DNA of 64,000 nt from Cutaneotrichosporon cavernicola (lineage: Eukaryota; Basidiomycota; Tremellomycetes; Trichosporonales; Trichosporonaceae), in NCBI RefSeq assembly GCF_030864355.1, contig NC_083395.1, forward strand, positions 2,790,001-2,854,000, given 5' to 3'. Below are positions 19,953-30,624 of this stretch, one piece after another; position 1 is the stretch's first letter; each line of letters opens with the position of its first letter. The position numbers and the translations under genes are program-made. Under the pieces are notes generated by a model. The model made no database searches and was not told where the DNA came from. It worked only from the letters and a program-made list of their open reading frames with translations.

Positions 19953-21361
19953 ATGGACGTCCACGCCAACGACACCTTTGTCAAGTGAGCCCAGCCCCCG
20001 CACCACTGACTAAGCTTCTACGCGGGCGCGCCGCCGCTCAACCGCCTCTCGTTCCAGCGCCCCAAGGCAGATGTGCTGAACGCGCACCTCGAGCGAGCCA
20101 AGTTCCTGGTGTTCAACGAGGGCAAGCCGCTGGTGCACAAGGGCAAGATCTCGTCGCCCTACTTCGTCGACCTGGCCGCCGTCAAGCCCCTGGTCGGCGA
20201 GGGCTTCCTTGCTCCGTCTCCTAATGCTCCGAACGAGAAGGCGGAGGAGTCGCGCCGCGCCGGGTGCATCCTAGTCTTCGTCGGCGTCGATGAGCGCGGA
20301 TGCCCACCGGGCGAGGACCTCAACATCCCGCACGGCACGCCGTACTTTGCGATTGACGCCACGCCGGCCGGAACTGGTCTGTACGCTGTGAAGGGGGATG
20401 CCGAGGACCTAGCGAGGCAGGGGCGCTTCGAGGCTCCCGCCGACTCGGAGTGGGCCGACGCGCGCATGAGCGCGTCGCTCATGGATGCTTGGCACGCTGG
20501 CCTGTTCGCGGCCGCACGCCCAATCGTCGACTGGAACGCGCGCAACCGCCACTGTCCCGCATGTGGGCGGCACACTTACTCCCTCTGGGGCGGATGGAAG
20601 CGCTCGTGCGTCACCGCCCGCGGGACGCCTGAGGAGCGCAAGTTGTGCTTCAGCAACACCGGGCTGCACAACTTTGCGCACCCACGCACGGACCCGGTCA
20701 TCATCATGGGCATCCTTGATGAGACAGGCGACCGCATGCTGCTGGGCCGGAACAAGAGCTGGCCCAAGGGCATGTACTCGTGTCTTGCTGGGTTTATCGA
20801 GCCGGGCGAGAGCTTTGAGGAGGCGGTGCGGCGCGAGGTGCTCGAGGAGGCCGGTATTGTAGTCGGCCCTGTGCGATAGTGAGTTCCGCAGCAGGAAGGC
20901 GGAGGAACAGAAGAAAAGGAAGGCTAATGCACAGTGGCTCATCCCAGCCTTGGCCGTACCCGGCCAACCTCATGGTCGGGTGCTTTGGGCGTGCTGCCGG
21001 TGGGCAGAGTGTTCGGTGAGTTCACGCGCAATTGTGCTCCGCGCGTCGCCTCACCCCTGAATGCGCTCACACCAGCCTCGACCTCGACAACGAGCTCGAG
21101 GACGCCCAGTTTTTCCCTCGCTCGGTTGTCGCGCGCGTCGCCACCTCCAAGATGGGCTCCAAGTTTACCAAGAACGACTACAACCAGCTCGACAAGGCGC
21201 AGGATGATCGCGACGTCAATGCGCCCGCTTTCATCGACCCCCGCCCCATGGACAAATTTGAGAACTTTACCAAGTGCCCACCGGAGACGGCCATTGCTGG
21301 CGTCCTCATGCGCCAGTGGGCGCTCGGGACGCACGCGACTCACCTGGTTAGCAGCCTCTAG
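19953..21361 (+). CDS. NPY1: NADH diphosphatase, Nudix family (Npy1/NUDT12 type)
   Basis: Hydrolyses NADH, and related dinucleotides, to NMNH and AMP. In this family it also removes NAD caps from RNA. Four exons (19953-19984, 20015-20878, 20935-21015, 21076-21361) encode 420 residues. The zinc-ribbon region includes CPACGRHTYSLWGGWKRSC. The Nudix box is complete: GFIEPGESFEEAVRREVLEE followed by AGI. The NADH-family tag YGSSQPWPYPANLMVGCF follows across the second intron, and LDLDNELEDAQFF across the third. The first intron is only 30 nt and exon 1 only 32 nt. Yeast and animal homologues are often peroxisomal; the C-terminus here is VSSL, a weak match to a PTS1, so location is open. Confidence 0.93.
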
Positions 21362-21679
21362 GTGATGGAGGTTTGAGCAGGCGATGGATTGATGAACAGT
21401 CTAGTGAGCAATATGGAGAGACAAGTTGGAGATACAAGGGGATTAAAGAGATGAAGAAGTGCGTGATTGGAAGCTGGAAGGAAGGTAGTCCCAGAGTTAG
21501 AGGGAAGGAGGTCGTGACTTGGGGTTACGAAGAAGGATCAATAAGTTACTGAAAGACATGAAGCCACCAGAGCCGAAATTACACATTGTGGTGTCAGCAC
21601 TACTCGCAAGACATGCCAGACCATACACAGTACAGTCTATTCAGTACAACAAGTAGAAAATGCACTCGAGAACGCACAC
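21362..21679. other. Convergent 3' intergenic region
   Basis: Separates the NPY1 stop from the stop of the OB-fold-like gene on the other strand. Purine-rich on the + strand, probably untranslated sequence and terminators of both genes. No gene seen. Confidence 0.5.
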
Positions 21680-22727
21680 TCAAGGACCTTCCCCGCCCAC
21701 CCAGTCGGCACACCACCTGGCCATCTCAGCGACGGCCTGTACGCCGCGATCGCTGCGTGCGAGACGGAGGCCGGGGCGCAGTGCCTGGTCCTCGGCATTA
21801 ATCTTGCCTCGCTCACCGCTTGACACCGCGCCACGCGGGCCAGCGCGGAAGACGTAATCTGCGCGCGTTGCTACGTATCGGGGGAGTGTGCGGAACAGGA
21901 TGACTGGTTTGGATGGTAACCGTCCGTTGTGGGGCGAGAGGACCAACTGTGGACCCTCTCGATGCGGCCCAAAGGCCTCGGCGACAAACTCCACATCTGC
22001 GGTCAGCTCGCTAAAAGTAATGCTAGCTCACCCTCGAGAAGTATCACGTCGCCCTTGCGCACGATGCCGCCCCATTCGCGCGCGCACTCGTCCCACAGTT
22101 TGACCTTGGCCGCGACCGGCTCCCCTTGTCCGGGTGCGAGCACGTTCCAGCTGGCGATCCACATGACGCCCATGCGCCCTCCTGGTCCAACCCGCCGTCG
22201 CTGCCGGGAAACGGGTGCGTCAATGTTCATAACCCCGCAAAGGACACTGACGCGCGGCCGATCACGCGTTGGTCGGCGCGCCAGCAGGTCGTGAAGAGAG
22301 ACTAGCTTGGGGAGCGGGATTGTCCATGTTGGAATGTTCGCGATTGACTGGGAGGGACGCGAGGCCGAGATCGAGAGTGAGTCGAGCGACGAGAGGTGAC
22401 TGTGGCTCTCGCTGGGTTGTGAAGGGTACGCTGCAGCTGCTGTCAGCTCTGTTGAATAGAATGCCTACCCGAGGTACGGAGACGTTTGGATCTGCGTCTG
22501 TTGGAGGCGGATGGTGGAAAGGGTGGGGAGGGCGGGGTCGGGGACCTGACGGGTGGGGAAATGGTGAAGCGAGATGACGTGGGCCAAGAATCGGTGTGGA
22601 GTGGCTCGTCGGTTGGCGCGACTAGTTGAGAGGGCGGAAGGATTGGGTACAGCTCGACGCCTTTGAATCTTTGGAGAGATGTGATTGGGGTGAGTGTAAA
22701 AGGTGGAAGATAGACATTGAAAGGCAT
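21680..22727 (-). CDS. Unknown protein with OB-fold-like segment
   Basis: Three exons on the minus strand (22727-22469, 22439-22032, 21996-21680) join in phase to 327 residues. The two introns are 29 and 35 nt and end in AGCTGACAG and CTGACCGCAG. The N-terminal 90 residues are rich in Pro and Ser. The central part (RVSVLCGVMNID, GVMWIASWNVLAP, AKVKLWDECAREW, GIVRKGDVILLEDVEFVAE) shows the alternation expected of an OB fold: a strand ending in GV, an effect strand, then LWD followed by a GDVI/LLE turn. That pattern occurs in single-strand nucleic-acid-binding proteins of the RPA and shieldin-like classes, but no specific family can be named. The C-terminus is basic. An in-frame ATG at 22784 is an alternative start. 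Confidence 0.6.
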
Positions 22728-23253
22728 TGTCGCAAGTTTGTTGTACGATTTGAGGAACCAAGATTGTTCAATGTTGACATCCAACCAACCAACCGTAATA
22801 AGCGAGGCGAAGGAATGAGATTGTGTTCTATTTACTTGATTAGGATGAGAATAAAGAGAACCAATTACTAACGAGTTCAGGGTGGGGCTGGCGGGGGTTA
22901 ATCTGTGCCTAACCCATGTTCCACGCTTTGTGCCAAGGTTGGCCCATCCAGGGAGGGGGGTGATGGGGGCTGAGACTAAGATGGCTTAGAATAGTTGGTT
23001 GAAACGTAACCGAGTAACGAGTCCATCTCCACCCATACGGTATGCCACATTACCACCATATGATCAATCTCACCATGTGAACAGCCACACTTTGTTTCGA
23101 ACAACTCTTGACGCTTACTCTCTTACTCATCTCACCCTCAACGGTCTTTACATCCCTCACACTCCACACAGCCTTCACCTCTCAGCTAGTGGGCACATCG
23201 TCCAACTGTTCTACCCTTCACCACCTCTCGCCGCCCACAAAACTTGATGCGAG
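22728..23253. other. Divergent promoter region
   Basis: Half a kilobase between the OB-fold-like gene (leftward) and the double histidine kinase (rightward). Lower GC than the genes and rich in CCAC/CTCA near the kinase start. No RNA or small gene detected. Confidence 0.5.
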
Positions 23254-26200
23254 ATGACGGCGGGTACCTTCCTCACCGGCATAGCCCGCGCCGTGGACAG
23301 GATACGGCCCGCCGCCTCCAACGAGGACTCGCAACCCACAACTTTCCCAGATCCGAACTGGCCGTCCCAGTCACAGCTCGACCTGCCGCGACATGTCGGC
23401 GTCGACACCAGCAACATCCCCGCCGACTTTCTGAACGTAAGGAACCTTAAATTTAAAATCCGACTGACACCAGTCATACCCGTATCCCGCATTCGTCCTT
23501 ATCTCGGGCTCGCCAGAAGCAAAGCGCTTCCCGCCACTCCCATGGACACGAGGCAAGTATGCGGATCTCCATCCCTTTGAGCCTGTCTGGTCAAATCGGC
23601 GGTGGAAGCGGCTCTCCCGCGGCCGTCCTCTCCTCGATGGGTTATCGGTGGACAGCTCGAGGAAGCTTGCGGACTGGCTGGGGTCTTCCAACTCAGAGAC
23701 CGCCGAAGCGCTTGACGAATCCGGGGTTTCGGAGAACGGGAATGGAGCGAGGCGGTCTACTTGTGCAGGACGCAACCCGATTCTCACGCTCACCTTTGCG
23801 TTTGGGCCTGAAAGGGTCGTGCTCCAGCTGTCAAAGACGTACCTGCCGATTAATCAGCCCGACGGGGCGCCGCGCATACGGGCCCCGGCCCAAGCGTTTG
23901 CAGTTGTGACGGCCACGCCTGTGGAGCAGGATGTGACCGTGACGATTGATGCCAGGTCCCGCCCAAGCTGCGCCTCCTCCAGTACTGCCGAGGTGCACAA
24001 TGAGACGCCTCCCTTGTCGCACTCCGCATGCCAGTCGCTGCGGGAGGCAGAGCCCCGCGACCTACCGGTGTGGGACGATGCGCAAACCGACAACGAGGAG
24101 ACTGACGAGTTCGGTCCCCTCGCCCCTGGGCGGCCGCTCTATCTCTTCAGCGACGGTTCGTTTGTCAATAGCTCGCTGCCTGGACCAGCAGAGGAGGGTA
24201 AAGTTTCTGACGTTGTGGCCCTCCTTGAGAGTACCGACTGGTCGGCAACACAGCTGGGCCCGCGGGAAACGTGGTCCGCGTCTCTCAAGGCCTCGGTCAG
24301 AACTGTAATGGAATTTCCGTTCGCGGCAGGCGTCTGGTGGGGCAAGGAGCACACAATGATATATAATCAGTTGTACGCCGACTCGATGCCCGATCATCCC
24401 AAGGCCTTTGGACGTTCAGGATCGAGCTCGTGGGCAGGTGGGTCAAGACGCTTCTGGAGACGCTGACTTCTAGAACTGTGGCGGTTCCTGGGTCCGCTGA
24501 GCGATATTGTGAGGAACGGAACACCGGTCGTTAAAGAGGATGGTGGATTTTATCGTTGGTCCAGTGCTAATCTGCAGCACTCTTCTTGGAAACGAGTCTC
24601 AAGTTTCCATTTTTGCGGGAGGTATTCCGCACCCAGCTTTGGGTGCCACTCCGAGACGACCTGGGTCAGTATGTGGGCGTTTACCTCACGCTCCACGACA
24701 CAACGCTCAAGGTCCTGGCGGAGCGCCGAGCGATCATCCACAGAGTGTTGGCTCAGAGGGCATGTGAGACACAGGCTCGTCCACCCTGATACCAGGTACA
24801 AAGTCGCTTGAGGACTACAACCAGGCGCTCCTCGATACGTTGGAGGAATACCCACGGGATGCGCCATTCGCCCTCATCTTCCACGTCGAGTCCACATCGC
24901 CCAACTGTGCGTACGTTCGTTGTTCAGTTCTGACACGCAGTCCAACCGCGCAAGATGGGCAGCCGCGCGAGCTCGTTCCGAGGTGCAGCGTCGTCGGTGC
25001 GCTTGCGATATACCGGTGGTGTGGGTGTTCCTGAGGGACATCCGTCCGCTCCACCAACGTGCTCTGTGGAATTGCTTCCAGGCGAGCAGCCAACTGAGGA
25101 GATGATGGCGAGCGCATTCACAGCACTGGAGGTGACGCCAGGCCAGCCTGGGTGTCGGTCCAATCTCTCAACCATGCGGCGGGTTATCTTCAACACGGAC
25201 GCCGAGGGCCTGTTGGCCTCCGACGAAGACCAGCCCGCGCCCGCCGAGCAGTGGCCACTAGCCGAAGCGCTGCGAGCGCGGCAGCCGATCATCGTTCGCG
25301 ACTGCTCAAAATTGATCGAGGGGTATCCTGTGCGCATATGGGACGAGCTACCTACGTCGGCTATTGTCATTCCCATCTCCTACTCCGACGGGGATTTGCC
25401 AGGCGCATTGCTCGTGCTCGGCCTTAGCTGCCGCCTCCCGTTCGACGCTGAGTATCAGGCCTTCCTTGTGAGTTCGGTGTCGGATCCCACTAACTGTACA
25501 GAGAGCGTACGGACGCACCCCCTTACCCAGCTGATCTCAGGCTCCGCGTCCAGTTGTCCGCGCTCTTCGCCGCCGCACGATTCCACGAAGAGGAGACGAA
25601 GCGTGCAGAGGAACTTGCAGATCTCGAGCGCGCCAAGAAACTCCTTCTCGCGAACGTGTCGCACGATCTCGTCACGCCAATCTCACTCATCGCTGGCCCA
25701 CTCGACGACGTGCTAGCAGAGATGCCGGCTGGGCGACAGCGCGAGTCCCTGAACATGGCGCGGAGGAACGTTCAGCGCCTCTCCCGCCTCGTTGATATGC
25801 TCATGGACCTCAGCAGCCTCGAGACGGGAAACATGGCCGGCAGCTTCCGCCGCGTCAATCTTGGACAGGCAACGCGCAACGTTGCCGCCATGTTCAAACA
25901 GGCGACAGACGCTGCGCACCTCACCTACATCGTCGAGTGCGACATGGAGAACCGCGATGTATACATCGACCGAGACAAATACGTGTGTTCCTTGCGGTGC
26001 GAGCTGATGGCAGGAGAAGATCCTCTTCACGCTCATCGGGAACGCACTGCGGTTTACATGTGATGGGTGGGTGAGAATGAGGATGTCGCTGAATGTCAGG
26101 ACCGTCCATGTGACAGTGCACTACAAGGACGACAGGGCTGTCGTGTCCGTGGAGGACACTGGGGTCGGGATCCCAGGTACAGTAAGAGACTAATGGCACT

Positions 26201-29200
26201 GACAGCAGCCAAGGACCTAGCTATCTCGTCTCGGCGTTCCGTCTCGGGGTCCGTGTTTGGTAACAAGCACCCCATCGACGACGCGTTCACCCACGAGCAC
26301 GAAGGCTGGGGCATCTCCCTCTTGTTCACCAGGGTGAGATCACCAGTCGCAAGCAGAGCTCAACCCAGAAACTCGTCCAGCTCCACCACGGCTTGTTCAA
26401 TATTGAAAGCTGCACCGCCGCGGAATCCCCGGACGGCTCGCATGGAACGCGCTTCACCGTCACGCTACCGTGAGTTGCCGCTGCGCGGTAGAAGCTGAGA
26501 GCAGTCTGGGATGCCAACACCTGCCGCCCGACTCGGTCGAAAAGTCCGACGTGTCTGACGGTACGCCGCTGCAACAGTTCCACCAGTCCGTGATTGACAC
26601 CATGTCGCGCGCACACTGGGGCTGGACCAGCATACCGAAGGAGGACGTGTCCCACAACTCCACATCCTCGAGGCCGTCATCGGCTGACCCGCACGCGCGA
26701 GGTATAGACCCAAACACAGTGTACTTTGAGTCGACGGACATTGTTCTTCTCGTGGACTGTGAGTTACCTTATAATCCAACTGACCGCAGCCCTGCACGAC
26801 ACACGGCAGTACATGCGCGACATCTTTTCGCCGTTCTGTAAGGTCGTAGAGGCGTGCGACGGGCGTCAGGCGCTTGAGATGGTCAATAAACACCACCCGA
26901 ATCTCATCATTGCGGACGTAATGTTACCGGAGGTGAGCTGATGTCGAGGCCGAAATAGAGCTCACAGCAGATTAACGGGTTTGAGCTCGTCACCGAACTC
27001 AAGCGCGGCACGCCTGAGCAACAGATGGTGCCAATCATTCTCCTGACGTCGATGCAAGATGCGCGTGCCGATGGAGCGTTTGCCGCCGACGACTACATGC
27101 CGAAGCCGTTCAACGCGCGTGAGCTGATTGCGCGGGCGCACATGCAGCTCCAACTCGGCAAGAAGCGGCGCGCGCTTGAGAGCGCCTTTGATTTGCGTAC
27201 GCAGGAGCTGCGTCTGTTGACGGAATGTGAGTTTAGTTCTTGAACGCGCTCACTCAGACTCCCCTGTCGGCATCTTCCGATGCTCGGAGGATGGCTATGT
27301 GCACTACGCGAACCAGATGTGGTGAGCCAGAGTCTGAAAATGTAGCTCACTACAGGCATGAGATATCGGGCTACCCTCAGTCGTCACAGCCTATCACCAA
27401 CTGGGGCGACTACGTGCAGGAGGATCACCAAGAACGCGTCTCGCATATCTGGCAGCAGTATATCAGCAAGCAGGCGATCCACGAGAGGGCTGAGTGGCCG
27501 TGGAGGAACGGCCGGTGGGTCGATACAACAGTCATCCGCGTGAACCGCGACGGTTCTCCCGTGAGTATTCCGCCGGTGGCGCTGACGAATTTCAGGCCAG
27601 CATCATCGGGTGCACGGTTGACATTACGGAGAGAAAACTTAACGAGCGCATGCACCGCGAGCAAGTGCTCGAGGCGGAGCAGCGGCGTGCGGCTGCCGAG
27701 GATGCGAGACGGCAGCAGGAACTTCTGATCGACATTACCTCGTGCGCTTGCCCAAAACCCAGCTGACAGCAGACACGAGATCCGCAACCCGATCAGCAGC
27801 CTGATGCAGTGTGCGTCACTCGTCAAGTCTAACCTCCTCGCGTTGCAGGAGTACATGAGGAACGCATTCGAGGAGGATCGAGAGATCAGGCCGACCGACC
27901 AGCTCCTCGCCACGATGGGCGAGGATATCGAGGCCCTCGACAGCATCTATCAGTGTGGTCTCACACAAGAGAGAATCTCCAATGACGTGCTCTCACTCGG
28001 CAAGATCCAGCTAGACATGCTGCGTATGTCCCTCCCTTACTGGGCTAACGGCAGAAATGTTCGACACTGAGACCGACATCCGCAAGGAGGCACAGAAACT
28101 CGTATTCGTGTTCCAGAACGAGGCGCGCATGAAGCGCCTCAACCTGAGCCTGAATATCGGCCCGGGTTTCCGGCGCCTGGGGGTGGAGCGCATCCTGACA
28201 GACCCGGTTCGCCTAGGACAAGTGGTTACGAACCTCCTCTCGAACGCCATCCGGTTCACCTCCAACAGTCCAGTTCGGCGGGTCGAGTTGCGGCTTGATC
28301 TGAGCATCGACCCTCCCCCGAAAGGGTGCGCAATGCCACAACCTTCCAAGGAGGTGGAAGTGGACGAGGACACACCATTGTATCTCTACGTCTCGGTCGC
28401 GGACACGGGGCCCGGCCTCACACCAGCAGAGCTCCAGGTCCTCTTCCAGCCTTTCAGCCAGGCATCGCCGCAGACGCACACTGTGTACGGCGGCTCTGGC
28501 CTGGGGTTGTTCGTCTGCCGCCAACTGACGGAGCGGATGGGTGGACATATCGACGTGGTGAGCGAGCATGGGCATGGTTCCGAATTCCGCTTCTACGTCC
28601 GCACGCGCGCATGTCTATCTCCCAAGACCCCGCCAACAGAGAGTCCGAGGAGCGACAACGCGGCCAGAGACGTCGCAGGCCCATTCAAGCCCCACATTCT
28701 TGTGGTCGAGGACAACATCATTAACCGCACGGTGCTCATGCGCCAGCTCCAGCATGTCGGTCTGACCGTCGAGAGTGCGAGTAATGGTCTCGAGGCGCTG
28801 GAGCGGCTGCGCGTAAGTCAGCGCCCACGGAAGCGTGCCAATGGTTCGACGTCTGCCAACTCTTCTAGGACGCACACTCCTACAGGCGTCGCAACGTCGC
28901 CAGGTGGCAAGGACATGCGTCGCAACGTCTCCTCCATTTCTGAAGATGCCAAAGACGTCGGCGGGCCGAAACGCTTCGACTGCGTCCTCATGGACCTCGA
29001 GATGCCCGTCATGGACGGATACACCTCCGTGCGCCTCCTCCGCGCTGACGAATCGAAGGGACTCCTAGTTCCAACGAATGTCGTCGCGCTTACGGGCAAC
29101 GCGCGGCAGGCGCAGGTGCCCGAGGCAATGGCGGACTTTACGGACGTCGTGGTCAAGCCGTATCGCCTCGACGACCTTCTGCGGACGATCGACGACTCGA

Positions 29201-29316
29201 TCAGGAGGTACGTCAGCGATGTGCCGCGAAGTTCGAGTGAGAGTGTACGGTCGGGGCTGGGCATGGATCCAGGTGCCCCGGTTCTTCAGGCTCAGACTGA
29301 GCCTTCCGATATCTAG
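23254..29316 (+). CDS. TCO2: Double hybrid histidine kinase (two kinase and two receiver modules)
   Basis: My exon reading has 18 exons totalling 5,487 nt (1,828 residues) with phase kept throughout; intron lengths are about 31-39 nt. Order: unknown N-terminus; PAS-like part near 380-480; GAF-like part near 500-680; HisKA1 with NVSHDLVTP (His about 732); ATPase1 with IGNALRFT and DTGVGIP but a degenerate glycine box (GWGISLLFTR); receiver 1 (LLVDSLHDTRQYM, phospho-acceptor in IIADVMLPE, then LLTS and PKPF). Then PAS (YSPVGIFRCSEDGYVHYANQ), HisKA2 with ITSHEIRNPISSL (His about 1327), ATPase2 with LLSNAIRFT, DTGPGL and GGSGLGL, and receiver 2 with VVEDN, VLMDLEMPVMDG, ALTG and VVKPY. The same layout is known for Tco2 of Cryptococcus, an upstream HOG-pathway sensor kinase; orthology is inferred. 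One acceptor near 25501-25505 is uncertain. Confidence 0.9.
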
Positions 29317-29401
29317 AATCTGGGCTCTTTGTTAGCCTGCTTGTATGTAACACTACTCTGTATGTAATGTACATGTTGTCGCATCTACTACTCGACGGTC
29401 A

Positions 29402-30437
29402 TTACAACACCTCGGCCCATCCCAGCTGCACCCACCGCTCGACCAGGTCGTAACGCACCAAATGCGTAGATCCCTTAGTGAGCTCTGCGACCTCGTCCCT
29501 GCCGTCAGCAAAGTCGTCGGGATACGCACCCTTCGAGCGCAATTTCGCCGCAGTCCTGGCGAATGTACACGAGCACGGGCTGTGCGAGGTTTGGCTGTGC
29601 GACTAGTGTCAGCTTGTGCGGCAAGAGCTGCGATTCGCAGCGGCACTCAGCCGCAACGGACTCACCCATAGGCACAGCGCCGCCCTCATCCAACCGCCGC
29701 AGCCAGTCCGGCAATGAGTCGAGCACGGACGAAGAGTAGTGTTGGCCCACGAGATCAGCGTACCTGCGTGCATGTGAGAGTTCAGCACCAGATAGCCGAG
29801 AGTGCATCTCAGGCGTGGCCGCGATGTACTGGGCGAACTTTTCGATCTGGTGTGAGCTGCTTGCTCGCCCTACGGCTCTCCAATTCATATCCGTGCCTCT
29901 GCTCGCCTCTGCTCGCCTCTGCTCGCCTCTCCGCCACCCACCTTATGCAACCGTGCGCGCACATAACTCCGGATGAGCCATTTGCCCCTCTCCATCTCAG
30001 TCTGCACAAGCACGAGACGGAAATGTTCCTCCTCGCTCGTGGACGGATCGGCCCGCAGAGTCGTCATCATCTTGCCCTTCTGTCAGGCCCCCCTTGGTCA
30101 AAGGCAAAGGACAAACCTGTTGCTCCAACTTGTCCAACAACAACCCAACCAACTCTGCCTCCCAATCGAGGATTGCCGGTGTCCCCCTTTCTTTTGACAA
30201 TGCCTGCCCCAACTTTTGCACATCGTTCATCTCCGGCCCCGGGACGAGCTCGTCGTCGGTGAAGATCTTGGATTTCGGCCCTTCAGACATCTCCTCGTCC
30301 TCGTCTCGTGCAGCGACGGAAGCGACGGAACTCAAGCGGGACAGAAAGGAGCGGCTGCCTGATCCCTGTCCCGTAGCTCCAGAAGCTCCCGGTGCAAGGG
30401 TGGGGGCGCGCAAAGGTCCCGGCGAATAGTCGGACAT
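29402..30437 (-). CDS. SLD5: GINS complex subunit Sld5
   Basis: GINS joins Cdc45 and MCM2-7 in the replicative helicase. Five exons (30437-30117, 30079-29942, 29846-29666, 29602-29530, 29498-29402) give 269 residues. The helical A-domain includes WEAELVGLLLDKLEQQ, then FRLVLVQTEMERGKWLIRSY, KIEKFAQYIAATPEMHSRLS and ELSHARRYADLVGQHY. The small B-domain reads LAQPVLVYIRQDCGEIALEG and ends with THLVRYDLVERWVQLGW, as in Sld5 families. The 95-nt second intron contains three copies of a 10-bp repeat at 29895-29924. The gene is divergent from the gene at 30625, with under 190 bp between starts, so they probably share a promoter. Confidence 0.93.
29895..29924. repeat. Three 10-bp tandem repeats in SLD5 intron 2
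   Basis: The unit GCCTCTGCTC occurs three times without a mismatch, followed by a partial copy. It lies between a GTGGGT donor at 29941 and the CTCACACCAG acceptor ending at 29847 (minus strand). The repeat probably expanded an originally small intron. Confidence 0.85.
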
Positions 30438-30624
30438 TGTGGTTGTTACCAAGTTGTGTTGTAATTTGATCAGATATCAGCCAGCAGCAAGTTGGACGCG
30501 ACGCGTTCAGGCACGGTGTGGTCGAGCGGAACCAAATTGTGTGTCAACAAGGCCCAAGCTGTATGTACCATTCAACTAAGCAGGCGCGCATGATCTTGCT
30601 TTCATCTCCATCTCCTTCATTACA

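Noticed and set aside
22728..22784. Upstream ATG of the OB-fold-like gene
   Set aside because: Possible, but the extra 19 residues show no coding bias; left as an alternative start.
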